Source: Blastococcus sp. TF02A-35 (lineage in GTDB: Bacteria > Actinomycetota > Actinomycetes > Mycobacteriales > Geodermatophilaceae). From it: a stretch of DNA of 64,000 bases. The notes beneath the pieces were generated by a model. It was not told the DNA's origin. It did not search any database and saw nothing but the letters and a program-made list of their open reading frames with translations. Positions 45,767 through 53,463 of the stretch are shown one piece after another. The first letter of the stretch is position 1; each line of letters begins with the position of its first letter. Where the stretch lies: NCBI RefSeq assembly GCF_004571075.1, contig NZ_SPQP01000006.1, forward strand, positions 80,099 to 144,098, given 5' to 3'. The translations under genes were made by a program, and so were the position numbers.

Positions 45767-48700
45767 TCACGACGTGGGAGGGGCCGGGACCGCCACGGTG
45801 AGCAGCGAGCTGTCGCCCAGGTGCAGCAGGCCCCGCCCGGGCTGGACCGGCCCGCCGATCGCGCTGCGCGGCACCCGCACGCCGATGAGGTCGCCGTCGG
45901 TGGTGCCCTGGGGGGACAGCAGCACGCCCTGCCGTGCCTTCTTCGCGTCCACCTGCCAGCCCGACAGGCCGGTGCAGATGCTGTCGGCGTTGCCGGCGAG
46001 CACCAGGCTGCGCCCCGGGACGTAGCCCTTGACGACCTCGCGGAACACCTCCGACGTCGGGCAGTCCCGCAGCACGTCGCCGTCGTCGAGGAACAGCACC
46101 AGCGGGTGCGCCGGGTCGGTGGCGAGCAGCTCCTTCCAGCGGTCGGCCGGCGTCGACGCCTCCTCGATGACGGCGAGCACGCCCTCCCGCCCGGCCAGCG
46201 TGCGCAGCGGGGACGCCTTGGGTGCGCAGACGACGACCGACGTGCCCTGCCGGAGCAGCGACTCCGCCATGGTCATGAGCACCGTGCTCTTCCCCGACCG
46301 CCCGGGGCCGGCGACGACGAACCCCGAGGAGCCGCCGGTCAGGTCCGGCCCGGTCGCCACCAGCTCGTCGCCACCGACGCCGACCAGCGCGAAGCCGGCG
46401 CCCGCCTCGGGGGGCCGCAGCTCCCACGCCGCGTCGAAGGTGATCCGCGAGGGCAGCACGTCGACCCGGAAGGGGCGGGCCGAGCGCGGCACGAGCGCGT
46501 CCCGCACGTGCGCGGCCTTGGCGATCTCCGCGATGGCCGCGGCCTGCCCCTGCCCGGACTCGTCCTCGGCGAGCAGCGCCACCTGGGTCTCGACCGCGCC
46601 GTCGACGGTGACCGCCCGGCCGGGCGGCATGTCGCCGGGCACCTGCTTGGCCGGGACCCCGATCAGCGGGTAGTCGGTGCGGTCGGCCAGCCGCATGACG
46701 AGCTTGTTGTCGGTCAGCGACGCCAGCCGCGCCGTGCCGAGCGACCGGTCGCCGGTGATCACGACGGAGATCCCGGCCGACGCCCCCTCGCGGGCGATCG
46801 CCATGAGGATGTCGGTCAGCCGCCCGTTGTCGACCTCGCCGAGGGTGGGCGCGTACCCCTCCCAGCGGTCGAGCATCAGCAGGATGTGCGGCAGGCGCTG
46901 CTCCGCGGGTACCGACCGGCGCTGCTCGCCGATGTCGGCGAAGCCGCTGTCGGCCAGCACCTGCTGACGGCGCTCCAGCTCCCGCTTCAGCCGGTCCAGC
47001 AGCCGGACGGCCCGCTCGGTCTGGGTGCGGGTGACGACCGCGCCGCACTGCGGCAGGTCCGCCAGCGGGAGGAGCGCGCCGTTGCCGCAGTCGAGCGCGT
47101 ACAGGTGCACGTCGCTGGTGGAGCAGCGGGCCCCCAGCGACCCGGCGAGGGTGCGCAGCAGCTGCGAGCGGCCGCTCTTGGGCGACCCGATGACGAGCAG
47201 GTGCCCGTCGGTGGCCGGGTCGAAGGCGGCCACCTGCTGCTCCTGCAGCGCGGGCAGGTCCCGGACCCCGAAGGGCAGCCGGACCGCCGACGCCGCCCCG
47301 GCCGCGGGGGTGTCGAGGTCCGAGACCAGCACCCGGGTGGGCAGCGCCTCCAGCCACGGGCTGCGCTGGGCGGGCACCTCCTCCGCCACGGCCGCGCCCC
47401 GCACCGCCTCCACCAGGACGGAGAGGTCGGTGATCTCGACGTCGGACTGCCGGGTCGCCGTCGCCGGCTTCTGGGGTGCGGCGTAGCCGACCTGGTACCA
47501 GCCCAGCGGGACGACGAACGGCACCGCGGCGGCGACCGCGCCCTGGCCAGGGCGGCGCCCGCCGATCCGGCCGGCCTGGAAGGGCACCAGCGCGCCGTGC
47601 CCGAGGCGCGCGTACCCGCGCCCCGGGGCGGACTTCGGGATGCGCGCGGCGTCGGGGGCGTCGAGGACGTCGCTGCTGTCGGCGCCGTCGGTGACCCGCA
47701 GCGAGATGCGCAGGTTGGTGTTGGCCCGGATCTCGGGTGACACCACACCGCTGGGCCGCTGGGTGGCCAGGATCAGGTGGATGCCGAGCGACCGGCCCCG
47801 CTGCGCGACGTTGACCAGGCCGGTCACGAAGTCCGGCAGCTCCCGCGCCATCGAGGCGAACTCGTCGATGACGATGAGCAGCCGCGGCAGCGGGGGCCGG
47901 CCGGGCTCGCGGGCCTGCAGGTCGATGTAGTCGTCGATGTCCTTGACGCCGGCCCGCGCCAGCCAGTGCTCGCGGTACTTGAGCTCGGCGCCCAGCGAGG
48001 TGAGCGCCCGCTGCACGAGGTGCGCGTCGAGGTCGGTGACCATGCCGACGGTGTGCGGCAGGTGGACACAGTCCTTGAACGCGCTGCCGCCCTTGTAGTC
48101 GACCAGCACGAAGTTCAGGGCGTCCGGCCGGTTGGCCACCGCCAGCGACGCGATCATCGTCTGCAGCAGCTCCGACTTGCCGGCGCCGGTGGTGCCGGCG
48201 ACCAGCCCGTGCGGGCCGTCGGTGCGCAGGTCGAGGCTGAGCGGCCCGTGCAGGCCGGAGCCCACGACCAGGCGGGTCGTGCGCCCCTCCATCTGCCAGC
48301 GCGCCCGGATGCCGTCGACGGTCGGCGGCTCCATGCCGAGCACGTCGAGCAGCCGCACGCTGTCGGGCAGGACGGCGTCGTCCTCCTCGAGGCTGACGTC
48401 GCGCAGCGGGGCCAGCGCCCGCGCCGCCCGCTCCGCCAGCTCGGCCGACACCGGCTCGGCGAGCACCGCCGTCACCGGGTCGTGGCCGCTGCGCCGGACG
48501 ACGAGCTGGGCCTCCTCGGCTGGGTCGAACACGGCCGTGGCGGTGGCGGCCTCGGGCAGGAACCGCTCCTCCTCGTCGGCGCAGACGGCGTAGACGCCGA
48601 CCGCGGGGCCCTCCTGCAGGACCTGTGCCAGGCCGGGGGTCGCCCGCAGCGGGCGGAACCCGTGGACGACGAGGACGTGCGCCGGGAAGGACTCGGCCTG

Positions 48701-50137
48701 GATCCGGCTGCCCTTGGCGGCCGCGTCGCGGCGGGCCTTGATCTGCGCGTTCAGCTCCGCGACCCGCGCCGTCACCGTCTCCGGGTCGTTGCCGACGAAC
48801 GCGACCGGCCCCTCGCCGTCGGCCGACCGCGCGTGCGGCAGCCAGCGGACCCAGTTCCACTCGGGGCGCCCGCGGGGGGCGAGGACGGTCAGGGAGAGGT
48901 CCCGCGTCGGGTGGTTGACGGCCAGCTGCAGGACGACCCAGCGCAGCAGCCCGGCCAGCGGCTCCGCCGGTCCGGCGATGCCGACGACGCCGGCCTCCCG
49001 CAGCGGCACGACGACGGGCACGGCGCGCACGGTGCGCTGCTCCAGGGGCTCGTCGCGGCCGGTGCGGTCGGTGACCACCACCTCCGCGGGCAGGTCCGCC
49101 GAGCCCAGCCGCAGGTCGAGGGCGTCGGGGTCGGTGCGGCGTCGCTCCCACAGCCGCCGGCCCGGCAGGACGGCGGTCAGCAGCGTGGTGGCCGGGTCGG
49201 CGTGGGTGTCGCGGCGGCGGAGCGTCTCCTGCGCGAGCGCGGCCTCGATCCGCTCGTGGGTGCGCGCCAGCTCCTCCTCGTACTCCTCGCGGGCACGGCG
49301 GTCCTGGCGTGCGGTGTGCCGGCGGTCGGCCACGGTGTTGCTGATCATCATCACCGGGCTGGCGACGGCGAACATGAGGTACAGCGGCGAGCGCATGACC
49401 ACCGCGAGCGTGACGCCGATCAGCAGCGGCGCGATGATCATGACCAGCGAGAAGCGGCGCGGCTCGCGTGCCTCCGGCTCCTTGGGCAGCTGGATGCGGA
49501 CCTCGCGCGTGGACGGCAGCAGCCGCGGGGCGCGCACGAACGCGCGGGTGCCCGGCCCGGCGGGCTCGACGGCGGCGTCGGAGGCGGCCGCGGGGCCGAT
49601 CACCAGCTGGGTGTCGCCGAGCTGCACGACCTGCCCGGGCGCCACCTCGACGCCGTCGCCGTCCTCGGGGACCGGCTCGCCCTCCAGGGTGGTGCCGTTG
49701 GCCGACCCCAGGTCCCGGATCGTCGCGCCGTCGGCACCGACCCGGAGCAGGGCGTGCCGGCGGGACATGGACCGGTCGGCAAACCCGAACGGGCTGCTGC
49801 GGCCCAGCTCGTGGTCGCCCATCGGCAGCTCCGCGACCAGCCCGGCGCTGGGGCCGCTGCGCACGCGCAGCTGCCACCCGCGGGTGGGCGGCCCGGCCGG
49901 AGCGGCGAGGGCGGCGGCCTCGGTCAGGTGCACCACGCCGCCGTCGACGAGCGCGCTCTCCCCCACCGGCTGGTCGCCGTCGAGCCGCTCGCCGGCGACC
50001 CACACGCCGTCGGCGGGCACGCCGGCCACACGGGACAGCTCGGCGCAGACCCGGCTGACCGGCAGGTCGTCGTCGACGTCGACCACGACGTCGAGCAGCG
50101 TGCCGTCGGCCTGCCCGACGCTCACCTGGACGCGCAC
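45767..50137 (-). CDS. FHA-containing EssC/EccC-type type VII secretion ATPase
   Basis: The product of 1456 residues has in order: a ubiquitin-like N-terminus (VQVSVGQADGTLLDVVV), an FHA domain with LGRSSPFG, SRRHALLRV and DLGSANGTTLEG (residues about 105-170), two membrane helices (IAPLLIGVTLAVV, LYLMFAVASPVMM), and three FtsK/SpoIIIE ATPase domains with Walker A motifs GTTGAGKSE, GSPKSGRSQ and GPGRSGKST. The second has Arg in place of the usual Lys, so it may be inactive. This FHA-plus-triple-ATPase form resembles EssC of the T7SSb systems of Firmicutes more than EccC of mycobacterial ESX. It is the motor of the locus. GTG 50137. Confidence 0.9.
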   Translation of the reverse strand: MRVQVSVGQADGTLLDVVVDVDDDLPVSRVCAELSRVAGVPADGVWVAGERLDGDQPVGESALVDGGVVHLTEAAALAAPAGPPTRGWQLRVRSGPSAGLVAELPMGDHELGRSSPFGFADRSMSRRHALLRVGADGATIRDLGSANGTTLEGEPVPEDGDGVEVAPGQVVQLGDTQLVIGPAAASDAAVEPAGPGTRAFVRAPRLLPSTREVRIQLPKEPEAREPRRFSLVMIIAPLLIGVTLAVVMRSPLYLMFAVASPVMMISNTVADRRHTARQDRRAREEYEEELARTHERIEAALAQETLRRRDTHADPATTLLTAVLPGRRLWERRRTDPDALDLRLGSADLPAEVVVTDRTGRDEPLEQRTVRAVPVVVPLREAGVVGIAGPAEPLAGLLRWVVLQLAVNHPTRDLSLTVLAPRGRPEWNWVRWLPHARSADGEGPVAFVGNDPETVTARVAELNAQIKARRDAAAKGSRIQAESFPAHVLVVHGFRPLRATPGLAQVLQEGPAVGVYAVCADEEERFLPEAATATAVFDPAEEAQLVVRRSGHDPVTAVLAEPVSAELAERAARALAPLRDVSLEEDDAVLPDSVRLLDVLGMEPPTVDGIRARWQMEGRTTRLVVGSGLHGPLSLDLRTDGPHGLVAGTTGAGKSELLQTMIASLAVANRPDALNFVLVDYKGGSAFKDCVHLPHTVGMVTDLDAHLVQRALTSLGAELKYREHWLARAGVKDIDDYIDLQAREPGRPPLPRLLIVIDEFASMARELPDFVTGLVNVAQRGRSLGIHLILATQRPSGVVSPEIRANTNLRISLRVTDGADSSDVLDAPDAARIPKSAPGRGYARLGHGALVPFQAGRIGGRRPGQGAVAAAVPFVVPLGWYQVGYAAPQKPATATRQSDVEITDLSVLVEAVRGAAVAEEVPAQRSPWLEALPTRVLVSDLDTPAAGAASAVRLPFGVRDLPALQEQQVAAFDPATDGHLLVIGSPKSGRSQLLRTLAGSLGARCSTSDVHLYALDCGNGALLPLADLPQCGAVVTRTQTERAVRLLDRLKRELERRQQVLADSGFADIGEQRRSVPAEQRLPHILLMLDRWEGYAPTLGEVDNGRLTDILMAIAREGASAGISVVITGDRSLGTARLASLTDNKLVMRLADRTDYPLIGVPAKQVPGDMPPGRAVTVDGAVETQVALLAEDESGQGQAAAIAEIAKAAHVRDALVPRSARPFRVDVLPSRITFDAAWELRPPEAGAGFALVGVGGDELVATGPDLTGGSSGFVVAGPGRSGKSTVLMTMAESLLRQGTSVVVCAPKASPLRTLAGREGVLAVIEEASTPADRWKELLATDPAHPLVLFLDDGDVLRDCPTSEVFREVVKGYVPGRSLVLAGNADSICTGLSGWQVDAKKARQGVLLSPQGTTDGDLIGVRVPRSAIGGPVQPGRGLLHLGDSSLLTVAVPAPPTS

Positions 50138-50153
50138 AGCACCCCTTCCGGTC

Positions 50154-52172
50154 TCAGCCCGCGCTGTTCTGCAGGACGTCGAAGCTGCGGCTGCGGGCCT
50201 CGATCTCACCGAGCCGCACCGACACCGTGCACGCGGTGCCGACCGTGTTGGCGTAGGGCACCCGGTCGGTGAAGGCCAGCGAGCCGGTGCAGTCGTCGGT
50301 GCGCACCTCCAGCTCCCCGCCGAGCTGCTGGAGCAGGAGCGTCGGCTGCGGGTTGCGGCTGCTGAAGAGCACCGAGATGTTGTCCGCCCCGTCGGTCCCG
50401 CGCCAGACCGGGACGACGACCATGCCGACCGGGGCGCTGACCCGGACCGTGCCGTCGATCTGCACCTCCAGGTCCTCCAGCCGCTGGGCGGCGTAGACCG
50501 GGGTGGCGACCAGGCCGTCCAGCGCCGAGCCGGTCGCGGTGCCGGCCTCGACGAGCCGCTCGCGCAGCCCCTGCACGTCGCCGTCGTCCTCGAGCTCGAA
50601 GGGCACCGTGTAGCTGGCGGTGACCTGCGAGCCGGCGGGGACGTCGACGGGCACCTCCCACCCGCAGGCGGTCACCGGGACGCCCGGCGTGACGTCGCGG
50701 ACGGCGGCCACCGACCAGGTGGCGTCGGGGCAGGCGCTGCCGTCCTCGGCGGCGGGCACCGCCTCGAACAGCGGCCCGGCGAGCGCGGTCTCGGCCGACC
50801 AGGTGATGGTCGTGGTGAGCGTGCCGGCCTCGGCGTCGTAGGCGCCCTCGCGGACGACCGACAGCCCCGAGGGCAGCTGCTCCGACGGGCCGACGACGGT
50901 CAGCGCCTCGGCCGCGGCCCCGCCTCCCCCGCCGCCGCGGCGGTCGTCGCCGGCGGACCCGCCGCTGCCCACCAGGGCCACGACGCCGACGACCGCGCCG
51001 ACCGCGGCCAGCGAGCCGCCGGCCACGAGCCAGGTGCGCCGGTCCCGCAGCCGGCCCCGCGCGGCGGGCTCCTCCGGCTCGGCCGGTGCCGCGTGCGCCG
51101 GGGCGTGGCGGGGGCGCAGCTGGGTCTGGGCGGAGGCCAGCTCCTCGTCGGGCCGGGAGGCGAGCCACGGCGAGGCCTCGCCCGTGCTCGGCGCAGGCAG
51201 CTCGGGGGCGGCCGGTGCTGCGCCCTTGACGTTGGTGCGGCCCGGGTCGAGCTCCTCGACCGGGCGGTGGCCGAGCACGCCGAAGGCAGGGGCCGGCCCG
51301 CTCGCCGCGGCCTTCCAGGTGGTGGGCTCGGGAGCCACCGGGAGCGCGGGGAGGCCGTCGAGCGCGGGCAGCAGGTCGCGCAGCGACGCGGCGGCCGCGT
51401 CCGCCGGCGGCCGGCGGTCGGGCTCCTTCGCCAGCATCGCCTGCAGGACGGCGTCCAGCGCCGGCGGGATCCCGGGAACCGGCGGCGGCGCGGCGGTGAC
51501 GTGCCGGTTGGCGACCGCGTACCCGGTGCCGCCCCCGGCGAACGGCGGGCGGCCGGCCAGCAGCTCGTAGAGGACGATGCCGGTCGCGTACACGTCGGAG
51601 GCCGCGCTGACGGTCTCGGCGGTGAAGATCTCCGGCGCCATGTAGTCCGGCGTGCCGAGGACGCCGGTCATGCGGACCGTCGTCTCCTGGGCGAGCCGGG
51701 CGATGCTGAAGTCGCCGAGCCGCACGCCGGGCGGGTCCTCGTCGGTCAGCAGCACGTTGTCGGGCTTGACGTCGCGGTGCAGGACGCCGCCGGTGTGCGC
51801 GGCGGCCAGCGCCTCGAGGACGTCGGCGGTGATGCGTGCGGCCTCGGCCGGCGCCAGCGTGCCGGCCGACCGCAGCCGGGCGCGCAGGTCGGCGCCCTGC
51901 ACCAGGTCCATGACGATGGCGAGGTCCTCGCCCTCGACCACGAGGTCGCGGACCCGGACGACGTTCGGGTGCACCAGGTCGAGCAGGATCGAGCGCTCCT
52001 GCACGAACCTGGTCAGGATCTCCGGGTCACGCGCGAACTCCGGGCGCAGCAGCTTGGCCGCGACCGCCTCTCCCGTGCGCTGGTCGACGGCGGCCCACAC
52101 CTGGCCCATCGCGCCGGAGCCGAGCTGCCGCTCGAGGACGTAGCGGCTCCCGAGCGCGCGGGTGGTCTGCAT
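50154..52172 (-). CDS. Membrane Ser/Thr protein kinase with variant DFG (DFS)
   Basis: The 672-residue protein has an N-terminal PknB-like kinase: glycine loop LGSGAMGQVW, Lys in VAAKLL, catalytic loop HRDVKPDN, GDFSIARL (DFS instead of DFG), and a TPDYMAPE end of the activation segment. A linker of about 90 residues is followed by one membrane helix (TWLVAGGSLAAVGAVVGVVA) and an outside domain of about 260 residues without PASTA repeats. Asp of DFG is kept, so catalysis is possible. It is next to an FHA-containing ATPase; FHA domains bind phosphothreonine, so the kinase probably regulates secretion. It starts at ATG 52172. Confidence 0.88.
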   Translation of the reverse strand: MQTTRALGSRYVLERQLGSGAMGQVWAAVDQRTGEAVAAKLLRPEFARDPEILTRFVQERSILLDLVHPNVVRVRDLVVEGEDLAIVMDLVQGADLRARLRSAGTLAPAEAARITADVLEALAAAHTGGVLHRDVKPDNVLLTDEDPPGVRLGDFSIARLAQETTVRMTGVLGTPDYMAPEIFTAETVSAASDVYATGIVLYELLAGRPPFAGGGTGYAVANRHVTAAPPPVPGIPPALDAVLQAMLAKEPDRRPPADAAAASLRDLLPALDGLPALPVAPEPTTWKAAASGPAPAFGVLGHRPVEELDPGRTNVKGAAPAAPELPAPSTGEASPWLASRPDEELASAQTQLRPRHAPAHAAPAEPEEPAARGRLRDRRTWLVAGGSLAAVGAVVGVVALVGSGGSAGDDRRGGGGGGAAAEALTVVGPSEQLPSGLSVVREGAYDAEAGTLTTTITWSAETALAGPLFEAVPAAEDGSACPDATWSVAAVRDVTPGVPVTACGWEVPVDVPAGSQVTASYTVPFELEDDGDVQGLRERLVEAGTATGSALDGLVATPVYAAQRLEDLEVQIDGTVRVSAPVGMVVVPVWRGTDGADNISVLFSSRNPQPTLLLQQLGGELEVRTDDCTGSLAFTDRVPYANTVGTACTVSVRLGEIEARSRSFDVLQNSAG

Positions 52173-52184
52173 GGGGTGTGCCTA

Positions 52185-53462
52185 TCAGCCCTCGCCGTCG
52201 GGCAGGACGAACCACGACAGCGCGGGCGCGTCCTGCTCGACCCCGCGCTCGGCACCGCGGGTGGTCGCCTGCAGCACCGCCACGCCGGCGTCGGTCAGGG
52301 CCTGCTGGTCGGCGAAGGCCAGGGCCGGGCCGGCCAGGCCGTCGTCGGCGCCGAGCTCGAGCCCGCGGAGCGCGCCCAGCACGGCCCCCGGCTCCGTGGA
52401 GCCGGCGCCCGCCGCGGCGGCGGCCAGCGCGAGGACGGCGTCGTGGCTGCGGACGTCGGCGGTCGCGGCGCCCAGCCGGCCGAAGGCATCGGTGCCGGAC
52501 AGCGACTGGAGGTCGGCGTCCTGGGCGGCGAGGCGGACGGCGTCGAGGAAGCGCACGGCCCCCTCGTCGGTGGAGGCGTCGGAGGCGGCGGGACCGACGG
52601 TGAAGAACTGCCCGGCGGTCGTCGCGCCGCCGGCCGAGCCGAGGTCGCGCAGCCGCGCCGCGAAGGCCGGCGTGAGCGCGGAGGGTCCGAGGACGACCGG
52701 CGCGGTGGGCGCCGTCCCCTGCAGGGCGGCGACCGTCTCCGCCGCGGTCTCGGCGGACGCGGACACGAGGACGGAGTCGGCGGCGCCGTCGACCAGCGGC
52801 TGCGCGGCCGCCGCCACCTGGCCGGCGAGCGCGTCGCCCGCCGCGATGGTCACCCGGCGGTCGGCCTGGGCCAGGGCGGCGAGGCCCTGCCCGGTGCCCT
52901 CGCCGGTGAAGGCGACCGGGGTGCGCTGACCGCGGCCCGACAGCATCGCCCCGACGACGTCGCCGACCTGCTGGTCGCTCGGCCCGGTGCGCCAGGCGGT
53001 CTCGGCGGCCAGGTCGTCGCGCGTGTCGTAGGGCAGCAGCACCGCGGTGCCGGCCCCCGACGCGAGGTCCAGCGCGGCGTCGAGGTGGGCGCCCGCGGAG
53101 GCGTAGACGATCCCCGCGACGCCGGCGTCGAGCAGCTGCTGGGTCGCCGCCACGGCGCCTTCGGTGGTGCCGCGGTCGTCGACGACCTCCAGCTGCAGCC
53201 GGTCCTCGTCGCCGTCGAGGCGGAACTCCGCCACGCGGGCGCCGGCCGCCGGTGCGGCGAACTCCGCACCCTCACCGCGCGGGCCGGACCCGGTGACCAC
53301 CAGGCCCACCGTGAGCGGCGACGCGAGGTCGCCGAGCAGGTCCAGCTCGACCGTGGGGGCCGGCGCGGGCTGGAAGTCCTCCCCGTCGGGCGCCGCCTCG
53401 TCCGAGGTGCACCCGCTGGTGACGACCGCGACGGCTGCCAGGCAGATCAGCGAACGACGCAC
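52185..53462 (-). CDS. Lipoprotein with periplasmic-binding (type I) fold
   Basis: The 425-residue lipoprotein starts at GTG 53462 (VRRSLICLAAVAVVTSGC; lipobox VTSGC), one base after the upstream stop. The rest looks like a type I periplasmic binding protein of the Leu/Ile/Val family: LTVGLVVTGSG, LEVVDDRGTTEGAVAATQQL, VAGIVYASAGAHLDAAL and DAFGRLGAATADVRSHDAVL. No ABC transporter is close. In this place it may sense a ligand for the neighbouring kinase. Confidence 0.75.
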   Translation of the reverse strand: MRRSLICLAAVAVVTSGCTSDEAAPDGEDFQPAPAPTVELDLLGDLASPLTVGLVVTGSGPRGEGAEFAAPAAGARVAEFRLDGDEDRLQLEVVDDRGTTEGAVAATQQLLDAGVAGIVYASAGAHLDAALDLASGAGTAVLLPYDTRDDLAAETAWRTGPSDQQVGDVVGAMLSGRGQRTPVAFTGEGTGQGLAALAQADRRVTIAAGDALAGQVAAAAQPLVDGAADSVLVSASAETAAETVAALQGTAPTAPVVLGPSALTPAFAARLRDLGSAGGATTAGQFFTVGPAASDASTDEGAVRFLDAVRLAAQDADLQSLSGTDAFGRLGAATADVRSHDAVLALAAAAAGAGSTEPGAVLGALRGLELGADDGLAGPALAFADQQALTDAGVAVLQATTRGAERGVEQDAPALSWFVLPDGEG

Positions 53463-53463
53463 G

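Noticed and set aside
45549..50003. 1484-codon minus-strand frame over the EccC-like gene
   Set aside because: Arg/Ala/Gly-rich shadow; only its last 36 codons, after the end of the true gene, look real and are listed separately.
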